Origin: Datisca glomerata
Lineage: Eukaryota > Streptophyta > Magnoliopsida > Cucurbitales > Datiscaceae
Direction of reading: 5' to 3'
Assembly: GCA_003255025.1 (NCBI GenBank)
Contig: QANY01013809.1
Coordinates: 186,001 to 250,000, forward strand
DNA length: 64,000 nucleotides
Shown one piece after another: positions 19,252 through 29,715 of the stretch; positions within the stretch are counted from its first letter, which is position 1; every line of letters begins with the position of its first letter. Below the pieces are notes generated by a model that was not told where the DNA came from, did not search any database, and worked only from the letters and a program-made list of their open reading frames with translations. The position numbers were made by a program, and so were the translations under genes.

Positions 19252-21456
19252 AGGAGCTACAAGCTGCCTGTAAAGTAAATTTGTTCGCTAATATGTAATC
19301 AGAATGCAAAAAGGTAGCGTAATTGCAAAAAAAGGATATGTTACTTACCGGAGGTTCGTCATTAAAGCTGACGATGTTACCTCAGAATTTACGCCGAGGT
19401 GGCTCTATGTCCCCTGGAGTAGAAGCATCGACATGACTCTCTACCAAGACATCCCTCGTCACTACTCTAGAGCGTTGGTGTAACGATGTGGATTTGAGCC
19501 TGGGGTTAGCTCTTGACCTTAAGAAGGATGTAGGAAGGTTGGCTGAAAAATCAATCCAGTCAAGATCAGAATCACTTGCCTCGGACGTCTCGATGGAAGT
19601 CTCGTGACCAACGACGGGAGTCTTCCTTTTCCTCTAAGGTATAGTAGGGGCCATCTGGCTCACTCTTCCGTTAGGAGGTGGTTTCATGGACCACAACGCT
19701 AGGTCTCTGTAAATATTTCCCTTTGGTATATCAACAGGGGGAGATTGAAGGTATCGCAACCACAAGTCAGGCAAGCCATCCCAATATCTTATCACGTTAG
19801 GCTTACGAGTGGATTGGGGAACACGAAAGATGATGCAACGCTACTACGTGTACGCGCATCTACCATCCAATACTCAAAGGCTTCTGAATTGGATACATGG
19901 TCGTCGCCTCGATGGAATACACTGATCAAAGCTAATTTGGCGAGCCACTCGGTTGCACTGGTAACAAGTGCTCAAAAATTCGTTCAGCCCAGCCTCTCCC
20001 GTACGCTCAATCACTACCGAGAGTGTTGATGGTGTCAAGATAGCTAACATAGTCGCGTCAGTATCAGAGAGCCGAAGGGAAGAACCACACATGCCTAAGT
20101 CAATATGCTTCCCAAAAAGGGCCATAAGTCATCATTAACGTGACCGTCTGGACATAAGGTATAGGGTCGCGCCAAAAAGTACCCAAGGATGTCGATATCA
20201 ATAGAAAAAGATAGAACTTCGAAAGTTTGTTACTGCACCACGCCCATGCCCGGGGCGGATCAACACAGCCAATATCAGACTGAGGCCAAGGAGGGGCACA
20301 CATTGGGAACCGCTCTGAGGTGAACATCTGTAAGAATGACAGATCAATATAAGAGTTGGTCTTGTAACGTCCCAAATTCCTCTCAAGATCTTCGTGGAGG
20401 CAATCCAACAAGGAATATAGATTTCCCAAGAATATCAGTGCTAGGGGGATACGACGACTCTTAGCAAGGCTAATGGCCATTGTGAAAACTCGTGCACTCA
20501 CCATATCATCGGGTCGACCTACAAAGTTGAAAGATAAATGAATAAACGACACAACAAAAAAGTTCGAAACCCACCTAGTCAACGAGGCGAGTATGTTTAA
20601 ATATATGTATATTTTTATAACTAAATGCATATAGAAATAGAGAGGAAGAACATACCTTGGAAGATGTATCGAGACAGCCACATGGACAGGAAAGCAGCAA
20701 GTTCGACCCTTTCGTCTCTGAATCTGGCACCTATTTAACTTCCAGCGTCGAGTTCTTCTTGGAGGACTCCACATCTTTGAAAAAATAGCACAACCACCCA
20801 TTAAAATTGACTTCCTTCTTAGAACACTCACTACATCGGGTTTGTGAGAGTGTGATAAACCTTCCTTGAGTAATTCGAGAATGTCCATCTCCTCAAGGGT
20901 TAAGGCGGTCTCGAACGGGTCGTGGTTACCAAATAACAAAAGACATAAAAGTATGTGGACATCTTCTAAAGTAGGCGTGAACTCTCCCTAAATAGCAATA
21001 AAGGAGTGAGGTTGCCTACTCCAACACATCACCAAAGTATCAATAACTCGCTAGCAGATATAAATACTGACACGTGAACAAACCCTTAAAGCTTCATATA
21101 TGTCAGCCTCTCGTAGAGTTACAATATGTGTTTGTTTTGATAGAATGTACTCGCACCACTCAGGCCAACCCTTCGTGGGCTTGGTGTGACCATCTTACGT
21201 GATGTGCGGTGAAGGGAAGTCACCACGGGTTAGCCATAGTAATGGAATCGAGTCCGCTTCGAGGACTTCACAATTTTTTGCCAATTCATTTTCTATCAAT
21301 AGCGCTGAAGCCATGACACAACCGCCTCCAGACTTTTACCCATTGAATTAAATCAGTCTTTTTGCCATTACGTCAGACATTCCCCAAGGTTTCAGTAGAC
21401 ATTCAGGCGGAGCGGCATGTTTGAAAAATGTAAGTAACTCTCTAAAGGCCATTTTC
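17810..21456 (-). pseudogene. Antisense ORF of the Tat element, plant-mobile-domain-like, decayed
   Basis: On the minus strand a likely start at 21456 gives MAFRELLTFFKHAAPPECLL, soon broken by stops. Further on, GEFTPTLEDVHILL (near 20985-20945) is the hallmark start of the plant mobile domain (GExTxTLxDV), joined to a 279-codon open stretch (20939-20100). Later segments at 19700-19400 are Ser/Pro/Arg-rich, and short Glu/Lys/Arg-rich segments near 17950-17830 look like a coiled-coil tail. Tat elements are known to carry an antisense ORF of this kind after integrase; its role is unknown. In-frame stops (one directly before GEF, at a position often Trp in relatives) and AT-repeat insertions (19220-19249) show decay. 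Confidence 0.65.
19220..19249. repeat. (TA)n microsatellite
   Basis: Uninterrupted TA dinucleotides inside the decayed antisense ORF region. Confidence 0.95.
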
Positions 21457-22261
21457 TTCAAAGGAAATTCAAGAAATGAGAATGAGAGAATGACCCTGGC
21501 TGGTTTATAGGGAAATAGAGCTCACATACCTCGTCCGAGAAGAGACTGTGACGTCTCATATAAGGAAGGACAGGATGCAGTGCCTCGTTCGAGGTGATGT
21601 GACACGCCTCTGAACGAGGCATTTTCAAACGCCTTCTTAAAGGTGTTATGACATGTCTCGTCTGAGGTGAGGCTCTTCCACCTCATTCGAGGAACGATGA
21701 AGTTGTGGGGACTTCCCCAAAAGGTATCTACTCGTGAATTATGGTAGATCTAAATTTTTATGATCTGATTTTAATGGTATTTAGTGATAAAAAGACGTCT
21801 GTCCCACGACTAAGTGCAAAAGACGCAGGCAACACTCAAATCAGAAAACATGTTCAAGCTTGATTGCTGTGCTCTCAACCTTGAACAGGGTCTAATGTAA
21901 ATCGTGAGCCACGTCATTAATAGTAACGTGTCAGAAGAAACATGTGGCGTCTAAAGACAGATCCATGTGGCGCTTACGTGGAATAACATTTATCGGTGCA
22001 TGATAATGACAAAGTAACGTTTGTAAAAGGCGCACATGTTTTATAAAGGTGTCAATCTTATTATGTGAAATTAAGTATTAAATGTTTTACTTCGTCTTCG
22101 AGTTTAGTGACAAAGATTCGAAGGTCTTTTCTTGCCTGGGAACAATTTGGGGCTGTAGTCTGTGGTCTGGTAGGATTAGAGCAAGGTTCGCTACATCGAG
22201 ATGGGAGGATCTCCTTGAAGGATGTATCCGCCTTACAAGTTTTGGAAGTGCTTCTTTTGTG

Positions 22262-22441
22262 CCCTCGGGGAGAGCCCCGGGTGCTGCTCCTTATGCCACT
22301 TTGGGGGGAACCCCAATGGTTGCTCTACGTGCCGTCACGGGGGGAACCCCGAGGGTGGCTCTCCATGCCGCCGCGGGAGGAACCTTGGGTGCGGCTTCCC
22401 ACGCCACCGCGGGGGGAACCCCGGGCGCGGCCTCCCATGCC
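22262..22441. repeat. GC-rich 36-bp minisatellite, about five copies
   Basis: Five units follow the pattern CACGGGGGGAACCCCGGG then CGCGGCCTCCCATGC with variants. The unit is about 75-80% GC in an AT-rich window. Because 36 is a multiple of 3, all frames stay open and give 12-residue Pro/Gly/Arg repeats, which should not be taken for a gene. Confidence 0.9.
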
Positions 22442-22663
22442 ACAACTACCCAAAAGAAAAACCGCCTAGAAGTCCGAGGACCTTTAGTACAGTACCCTGC
22501 CCCCGAACCAGCAGCCTTCGCGCCAAGCAAGACCGCCCTTGCCCCTTTCCTTTCTCGATTCCGCCTCATTCTTTGCTTTGTTCCAATAGAGTCTAAGGCA
22601 AAGTAAAAGTGGTTCGTATGCCTCTTATTTTACCTACTTGATGAAAGGGAACACACTTTCTTA

Positions 22664-22755
22664 CCCCGGGCGCGGCCTTCCATGCCGCCACGGGGGAATC
22701 CCGGGCGCGGCCTCTCACGCCGCCACGGGGGGAACCTCGGGCACGGCCTCCTATG
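22664..22755. repeat. Second block of the GC-rich 36-bp repeat, about 2.5 copies
   Basis: Same unit as at 22262-22441 (CCCCGGGCGCGGCCT core), separated from it by about 220 bp of unrelated sequence. One or the other block was probably split by insertion or unequal exchange. Confidence 0.85.
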
Positions 22756-22814
22756 TTACGTCATTTTATGGATGTGACACATTTTAAGCATGGTGTCACG
22801 TTTTTGTGTAAGAT

Positions 22815-22974
22815 CACGTTTTAAGCACGCACCCTTGTTGGTGTCAGTTTATGTCTGGACACGCAACCCTTGTGGGTGTTAGTCTCTATCTGGACACACA
22901 ACTCTTGTTGGTATCAATTTCTTTCTAGACACGTGATTTGTATGTGTGCGGTACCCACTCGACCCATATATAAA
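22815..22974 (+). promoter_or_regulatory. Subrepeats and TATA box in the probable LTR
   Basis: Three diverged ~37-bp units share TGGACACGCAACCC, CTTGTTGG and TCAGTTT/TCAATTT-like words (about 22815-22930). They are followed by CCCATATATAAATGGG with the TATA box at 22967-22974. Repeated units just upstream of a TATA box are typical of LTR U3 enhancers. Confidence 0.5.
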
Positions 22975-23177
22975 TGGGTCCCTAGTACCATTATGGAGGG
23001 ATCAATTGTCACGGATCCCGAGTTTCTCACCTACCTTAGAGTCTTAAAGGTATTTGTCACCTTCCGACGACTGTCTAAGGTTGCTTGTCCTTCACCCTCC
23101 GACCATTGACTCCCACGTTCCCAGGCATACTTGACATGTGCTAGATCACTACACACATCACCCTAAACCCTGAAACA

Positions 23178-23359
23178 ATTAGTTTAAAAAGGTATTACCA
23201 AATTGTGGGGGTAGTTTTCAATAAATTTGCTTTAAAGTTTCAAGGAAACTATTTGTTGTTTTTTACTTAGACCCAGCCCGACCCGGATTAGATTCTGATA
23301 TTTAACATATGATGGGCTAAAGCCGAGCCCATCTGGTTTGGATGCAGAACAAATAAATA
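23178..23359. other. Gap between gypsy element and next repeat
   Basis: No feature seen. Confidence 0.4.
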
Positions 23360-24175
23360 AGGGAAAATGATATCGATATGTGACTTTTATAGTAGTAAGT
23401 TCGTAATTGACCTAAGTAAAATAAAGTAAGTAAATGACCATTTTTATTTAATTTAATTTTAATTTTTTAAGATTTGTCTACCTTTATTCCATGTTTATAC
23501 TCAGATTTTTTAGTTATTTTTTCAAATTTAAATATGATATTTTTAAAACCTGGTTAGTTATGATAATATTTATTTAATTAAATATAAATTTCATATTAAG
23601 TGAATGTTTTGCTATTATAGATTTATAAATAATATTTATGATATGATGAAACATAAACAATATATTACGATATTAACGTTTATTCAAGATATGACATAAA
23701 CGCTTTTAAATACATTAAAAATCAAATAATATGATATTAACAATATTTTAGAATGATTTAATATTGAATGAATAGAATATTAACATCAAATAACATTGTA
23801 TTAACGTTTATTTAAGATCATAACTACTTCTAATATTGTATTAACATTACTTAATACAATTATGAACGGTAAAATTTGATGAAAGGGAAACAGAACCTAA
23901 GTTTAGGGAAAAAAATGAACGGTAAAATTTGTAATTAAGTTAAAAAATAAAATTATATATAACCTATATAATTACTCCTACGAATATGAGATAATTAATG
24001 TCATTACTATTTAATTTATTAATAAATAATATAAAATCTGAAGATATATTGTAAATGAGGGTATTTTAGATAACCACAAATTATTTAGATTACACTAGCC
24101 AAAAATGGTTATTTATCTAATACATATTTTTAGGCTAATTAATAACTTACCTCTTAAAAAGTGGTCTACCCACTA
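23360..24175. mobile_element. Non-autonomous AT-rich element with diverged terminal inverted repeats
   Basis: The left end (about 23390-23455: TAGTAAGTTCGTAATTGACC ... GTAAATGACCATTTTT) matches the reverse complement of the right end (about 24098-24165: GGTAAGTTATTAATTAGCC ... ATAAATAACCATTTTT) over about 65 bp at roughly 75% identity. The interior is AT-rich and non-coding and resembles 7693-8130. Superfamily and target duplication were not identified. Confidence 0.5.
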
Positions 24176-24437
24176 GGATTTCTGAAGAAACAATGCGGAC
24201 CGTGGATTGACAATTGCCTTGATCTATATGGTGAGATGCCGAGATATGATCGGGTAAATGAAGTAGGAAAAATTTTCGAGTACTCTTGGAGTACCGAACA
24301 TTCAATACTCCTCTATATCATTTGATGACATGTGTACACGTTTTACAATTTTCAAGAATTTATTTATTCTCTCTCCTTAAAATCTAAATAAAATATAATA
24401 TTTTTAGACACATGCCAATCAATTATATGAAGCAGTA
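24176..24437. other. Intergenic, no feature seen
   Basis: No open frame or repeat is supported in this stretch between two elements. Confidence 0.4.
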
Positions 24438-24445
24438 CTGAATAT

Positions 24446-25606
24446 TAGGGTGAACACGGTTCGGTTCAGTTAGTGGCGAACTGAACCTAAACTTTTGGTT
24501 CGGATATGTGCTGAATTAAACCAAACTGTGAAGGTCAGAAGAACCGACCCCAACCATGACTTTTACGTTTGACGGTTTGGTGGCACATGTCATTCAATGT
24601 TTTCCCTGCAAAAAAATCAATCTAAAATAGCAACATCTGGAAATTTCTCAACCTAAAATCTAGATAATCACACAAATCACCCTAAAAACAGTAACAAATT
24701 CATCATAAATCAGACAAAACTAATAAAAGATTAACATTAGCAAACTAATCAGTGTACAAACTATATCAAAGAAACTTTGACAAATCAACAAATCAAAACT
24801 AAGAACTCAGACAGATCAACAAATCAGAACTAAGAACTAACAAATCAAAACTAAGAACTAACAAATAATCAGAACTGGGAACTAACAAACAATCAGAACT
24901 AGAAACTAACAAATTAAATCTAAGAACTAATAAATAAGAATTAGTTAGAACTAATTTGAAATCAGAACTAAAAAATCAAAACTACCCTCGATAGAGGAGA
25001 AAGCCGAGATAGGAGAAAGCCGATGAACTAAGGAAGGAAAGATCCAAGGAAGGAGAGGGTTTCGGCGATTATAGAAAAGAAGAGGGTTTCAACGATTAGA
25101 TATGAGAAGAGGGTTTCAACGATTATAAAGGAGATCAGGGCTTCGACGATTACAGATGAGGAGGAGGAGATGAGGGCTTCGGCGTGGTGATTAAAGAGGA
25201 GGAGAGGGTTTCAACGATTACAGGGGAGGGGAGGGTTTCGACAATTACAGAGGAGGGGAGGGTTCGACGATTACAGAGGTCCAAAGGAGACGAGGGTTTG
25301 GAGAATAGGGTTTTCGGCGATGAGGAAAAATGGAAAGTGAAATTGAAACCCTACCCCTAAAATTTTTGGCTTATATATTGAGGGGTTTTGATCAAAACGA
25401 CGCCATATAGAGTGTAATAGTTGAGTAATATATAAGGAGTATAAAAACGGCGACGTTTTACATTATAAGTTTCGGTTCGAAAACTAAAATTTTTGGTTTG
25501 AAAACTAAACATTTTTCAAATTGACCCGAACCAAACCGCATAGACATAAATAACCGAATATTTTTTGTTTTCTTCGATCGGTTTGATACTTTGTTGTTCA
25601 GCTCTA
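24446..25606. mobile_element. Non-autonomous hAT-like element with exact 8-bp target duplication
   Basis: The element starts TAGGGTGAACACGGTTCGG and ends GTTGTTCAGCTCTA, whose reverse complement TAGAGCTGAACAAC is a close inverted match to the start. CTGAATAT flanks it exactly on both sides (24438-24445 and 25607-25614); 8-bp duplications are the hAT signature. The restored target (GTACTGAATATTCAGTAC) is itself palindromic. The interior has A-rich repeats (24775-24960, AACAAATCAAAACTAAG-like) and a GA-rich block with about eight copies of GAGGGTTTCAACGATTACAG-like units (25050-25290). There is no transposase. Confidence 0.82.
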
Positions 25607-25688
25607 CTGAATATTCAGTACTCAAGATGTACTGAATAATTTCTCACTAAATATGATGTACAGTAAAATCCATCGGAGGGACGATGAG

Positions 25689-25697
25689 AAACCCTAA
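25689..25697 (+). promoter_or_regulatory. Telo-box upstream of eS17
   Basis: AAACCCTAA, the interstitial telomere motif, is common in the proximal promoter or leader of plant ribosomal protein genes. It lies 75 bp before the CT-rich leader and about 75 bp after the end of the hAT-like element's target duplication. Confidence 0.6.
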
Positions 25698-25759
25698 TTA
25701 TACCCTTGCGTTTTTCATTTAGTTTCTGTGGCATTTCCTTCTGCTAAGTATCTGCTGCC

Positions 25760-25763
<4 letters not shown>

Positions 25764-25798
<35 letters not shown>
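25764..25798. repeat. (CT)n microsatellite in the eS17 leader
   Basis: About 17 CT repeats. CT-rich leaders are frequent in plant ribosomal protein genes. Confidence 0.9.
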
Positions 25799-25800
<2 letters not shown>

Positions 25801-26475
25801 TCTGCAACTTCATCTTGTCGTCATATCTTGTAAGCTTTTTAATATTTTGTTGTGGATTCTCGTTGTTAGCTTAGATGATATGAGAAATGTACGGATAATT
25901 TTGTTTGCTCGTCTTTACAGTTAGCTCAATAGGGGATGTATTACGGTGAACCCAAAAATCTAACGAGCGATAATTCGTGTCTGTGGGATTCTGAATAACG
26001 AATTGTCGTAATTTATCTAGTGAAAATGTCTAAATTAATTATTCAGTTTACTGCTTTTCTGCCTGACTGATATTTTTTTTTTCAGTATAATTTCGGTAAG
26101 AACGTATTAAATGTTTTTTTTTTGTTTGTTCCAGTGTTGGGTTAGTGATAAGAATGTAAAGAAATTTCCACGGATGTTAAAGATCTAATCTTGCTTTTGT
26201 GTTCCCGTGCTGTGATAATTTGGTCGGTTTCTGATTGCGGAAATTTTAAGGCTCAAATTGAGTATAACGGAGCATTGATTGGGAATCGGTGAAATCAAAA
26301 TTCTATAGAGCTTCAAATATCGAGTTTAGTTTTTGTTTTATTCATCCATGATTTGATAAGGAAGAACTCTTTGAGAAGGATTAGTTGTCACTCTGTTTCT
26401 ACCTTCATCTTGAGCGTGCCATTTCCATGTAGCAAATGAATACCTTTGTATATTTACAGAGACAGGTCAGAAATA

Positions 26476-26898
26476 ATGGGCCGTGTTCGCACTAAGACTG
26501 TGAAGAAGTCCTCGCGGCAGGTGATTGAAAGGTATTACTCTCGAATGACCCTTGACTTCCACACAAACAAGAAGCTTTTGGAAGAGGTTTCCATAATTGC
26601 TTCAAAGCGACTGCGTAATAAGATTGCTGGGTTCTCTACCCACCTGATGAAGCGTATTCAGAAGGGTCCCGTTAGGGGTATCTCATTAAAATTGCAAGAA
26701 GAAGAGCGTGAGCGTCGCATGGACTTTGTGCCAGAAGAGTCTGCCATCAAGATTGATGAAATTAAAGTTGAAAAAGAGACAATTGATATGCTTGCTGCTC
26801 TTGGCATGGCTGACATTCCTGGGCTTGTTGTAGTTGAGCCAGAGGCTATGGCTCCTCCCCCAGTTTTTGGTCGAGGTGCGGGCGGAAGGAGGTACTGA
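26476..26898 (+). CDS. RPS17: 40S ribosomal protein eS17
   Basis: Intron-less 140-codon coding region beginning [20 protein letters not shown] at the ATG at 26476; upstream in-frame sequence has no ATG. Conserved parts are [45 protein letters not shown] and the acidic/hydrophobic plant C-terminus ending in GRGAGGRRY. The length is that of plant eS17, a small-subunit protein at the 40S head. A 5' UTR intron is likely: donor GTAAGC at 25830 after the CT-rich leader, acceptor TTTACAG ending 26459. A telo-box (25689) lies in the promoter and a hAT-like element ends about 80 bp upstream of it. No defects are seen. Confidence 0.97.
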   Translation: MGRVRTKTVKKSSRQVIERYYSRMTLDFHTNKKLLEEVSIIASKRLRNKIAGFSTHLMKRIQKGPVRGISLKLQEEERERRMDFVPEESAIKIDEIKVEKETIDMLAALGMADIPGLVVVEPEAMAPPPVFGRGAGGRRY

Positions 26899-27389
26899 GG
26901 TAGTTATACGCCGCAAATCCAGTAAGAAACGCAAGATTCTTCACTCTATAAGATTGTTGGTAGTTTTGAGTCTGTTTAATTTGGGATTATATGGATGTGG
27001 ATTTTAAACATGATTTATGTTACTTGAGTTTAATTAATGGAATTGTCTGGCCCTTTGGCTTATGAAGTGTGATTGTATTAGAGTGTGGCGGTGTGTTTTT
27101 TCTGGGAATAAGTTCGAGAAGGTGTTGTTATTGAATCATTTCATTTTGTTTCTCCCAATCAAGTACCATAGTAATTTTGCTGCAAATGTGAGTAAAATAT
27201 TACATCAGTTGTGTTAGCTGCATTTTACTCTCATCAGTCTATATAGGATGTGTTTTACTCTCATCAGTCCATATGTGATGTGTGTTCTGCAGATTAATAC
27301 AATTCCTTCTCTATAATCTCTTATTTGTCAGTAACTGGGTGAGGTGTGATCGGCAAGAAAAAGTTTTGTTGAAATTTCAATATACCTTT
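26899..27389. other. eS17 3' UTR and flank
   Basis: Non-coding. A duplicated word TGTTTTACTCTCATCAGTC-like occurs near 27222-27270. Confidence 0.45.
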
Positions 27390-28186
27390 CAGTGTTGTCA
27401 AAAGCTCGCTCAAGCTCTATATGCTCAGGGCTGTGCTTAGTGGTAAGCTAAGCTCAACCCCTTCCGCTAAGCTCTCGCTTAGTAGCACCTGGTGTCGCAC
27501 GCGCTAAGCTCCATAAGCGGTGCTTAGTAAATCCTACCCAAGTGTTAGTAAATCCTGCGCAAGTGTCAAATTATAAAAAATGACGGGTATTTGAACATTA
27601 TCTAATTCTTTTTCCTCTTAGTCTTCTCTTTCTCAGGACTTCCTTCACAAATGAGACCGAGACCTATTCATCCTCTCTCTCTCCACTGCTGAGTTTTTCT
27701 CGTGTCCGAACCCTATCTTTCTCTAGCTCTGTTATCTCCCTCGTTGTTAGAGATACCCCATTCTCTCTCTCTCTCTCTCTCAAGACTCCAAGCTCTGTCT
27801 AAGACTATTCTCAATCTCTTCCACTTTCCTCCCTCTCTATCCGACTGAGTCCTCCTTTATGTCAGAGTTATATGTTTTATGTTTTAGGTCTTATGAATTT
27901 ATTTTAAATATTTTTTGGGATGTTATTTAGTACTTTGACTGTGACTCTAATGCTTTTTTAGTTCTCTCAATGCCACTTTTATGCTTTTATGTTCAAGTAT
28001 TTTAAGTTTTTTTTAATATTTTATTGATGGTGATCTTTCACTATAGATTGAATATATCTATCTATTATATACAATGTTTAAAGAGTCATTTATATGGGCG
28101 CTTCGAGCCGTTTAAGCCCTCGCTTAAGGGCGCTTCGAGCCGTTTAAGCCCTCGCTTAAGGGTGCTTAACGTTTTTGACAACAGTG
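27390..28186. mobile_element. Non-autonomous hAT-like element with CAGTGTTGTCAAAA ends
   Basis: The left end CAGTGTTGTCAAAAGC matches the reverse complement of the right end, CACTGTTGTCAAAAACG. The subterminal regions are full of GCTTAAGC/GCTTAG words, the form of a common plant hAT family. Flanks TACCTTTC and TACATTTC could be an imperfect 8-bp target duplication, offset a few bases from the right end. A 32-bp unit starting GGGCGCTTCGAGCC is perfectly duplicated at 28096-28159. No transposase remains. Confidence 0.6.
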
Positions 28187-29659
28187 ATGATACATTTCCT
28201 TTACTGCTGGCCGTGTCCATGCATTGTGATCTGGTCAAAATTCTCGTATGTTTGAATTATGGTGGTAGTGAACAATATGGCATGTTTCTGGTTCATCATC
28301 TGTATTCATAGATAGTATTTTTCAAGCTGCTTGTGCTGTGAATCTATCTTTCACCATTTTCAAATTAATCAAAGTTATAACAGAGTAAGCTTGAGCCAAT
28401 TTGAAATGAAGGTCACGAGATCAAGCTCATCCTCTTACAATCACAACCATGTATTTTACGTAAGGAAAAAGTTTTCAACCTCCCTTTAATTTACTTAAAT
28501 GACATGAGTCTAGTGCTCAATCAATGAGACGTCATGAGTTTAAGCTCATCGTTTTAGAATCATAAATAAGAAAACGAGTGTAGTAGAAACATGGACCAAT
28601 GTGAGTAGGATCACCTGGCAATGTTTCATAATTAGAAAAACGAGAACATGGACCAATGTGAGTAGATGACCTAGCAATGTTTTATAATTAGAAAAAGGAG
28701 CACAGTAGAAATGCATGCCACTCAATATTGGGAATATTGAGCATTAAACTCAGACAAAATGATCTCTTAACTAAAACAATAACTAAAACATTTAGAAATA
28801 TGAAACTAATTTATCCTTAAAAAATTAATAAACCAATTTGAAATTTTAATTATAATTTGGGTAAGAAAATCATACTTGTATTTATATCTGATAACAATAG
28901 ATTTGGCAGTATATTTTACTATGACATTCACGTGAAATCGGCATAAACAAACGACGTTTAAAAAGTAACTAGTAATATGAAATACATCCCTTTATCTTCA
29001 AAAAGACAAATTTTTTCCACTTTTAGTATCTACTTCAAGTGGTAAAGTTAATTCAAGGGTGCAATTCATGGCAATTAATTAGATATCCATAAAATGCTAA
29101 AGAAGCCAAATAAGAATTTCCACTATTATATGGGAAATTTATTATCACCATTTAATTCATATAATATTATAACGGTTATGAAAATTTTTCAGTCGATTTC
29201 TTTATTTGATTTATAACGAGCAAACGTTATTCGACACTTGTCTACAAAACAGTTGTGCAGTTTGATATCTTTCTCCTTATTCACTTTTCTCCTCCCACTA
29301 TTTAAATTTTAAACTTTTGTCTCACTTACATTTTTTTCTTCTTGGTTCATGTAGTGAGAATATATCAAAGTAGTTATTTTTTTCAAATTTAAACTTGTCA
29401 TATAAATCATATTTTTACCCACCAATTTTAAAACCATACTTAAAACTCTATTACTTTTGAAAATTTGAAACCGTCATATAATCTCGCGTGTTGTATAATC
29501 TTGGGTGTCGTAAGCGACAGAATTACTACTGAAACCACGAGTAATACATTCTACATCTTTGGACATTTGTTATTCATTCATTTAGATTCAAGCCAAGTGC
29601 TAAATTCAAGCCAGGTACTTAAACGAAATCAGTGAACCAGAAAAAAAATCATATTCCAT
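28187..29659. other. Intergenic DNA upstream of the GIR-like gene
   Basis: No gene seen. A ~57-bp unit with ACATGGACCAATGTGAGTAG is duplicated around 28588-28700. The rest is AT-rich single-copy-looking sequence. Confidence 0.45.
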
Positions 29660-29669
29660 TATATATAAG
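29660..29669 (+). promoter_or_regulatory. TATA box of the GIR-like gene
   Basis: TATATATAAG lies 47 bp before the start codon, so the 5' UTR would be very short. Confidence 0.6.
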
Positions 29670-29715
29670 AAGTGAAGAAAGAAGAAAGCTTTGTTAAATT
29701 TACACTATTCCTGAC

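Larger units (their letters stand above)
11581..23177 (+). mobile_element. Decayed Tat-type Ty3/gypsy retrotransposon with antisense ORF
   Basis: Plus-strand order is gag, CCHC-like knuckle, aspartic protease, reverse transcriptase, RNase H, a second RNase H, then integrase ending at 17142. RT before INT is the Ty3/gypsy order. The second RNase H and the long region after pol, with a minus-strand ORF resembling the plant mobile domain, are marks of the Tat (Ogre/Retand-like) lineage. Pol is cut by many stops and frameshifts, so the copy is dead. A probable 3' LTR ends near 23177; no 5' LTR is present, and true outer limits are uncertain. Confidence 0.82.
21704..23177 (+). repeat. Probable 3' LTR of the Tat element
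   Basis: The segment begins TGTGGGGACTTCCCC after a fairly purine-rich GAGGAACGATGAAG and ends near CCTGAAACA, giving TG...CA ends. It holds GC-rich 36-bp repeats, three ~37-bp repeats, then a TATA box (22967-22974) followed by a pyrimidine-rich stretch, the order U3, R, U5 expected of a gypsy LTR. Without the second LTR the ends are inferred. Confidence 0.5.

Noticed and set aside
22065..22606. Three overlapping plus-strand frames with 12-residue repeats, and one minus-strand frame
   Set aside because: Open in several frames at once only because the GC-rich unit is 36 bp long; lies in the probable LTR.
26446..26475. Ten-residue N-terminal extension of eS17
   Set aside because: It begins at TTG and crosses the likely intron acceptor; MGRVRTK at 26476 is the family start.
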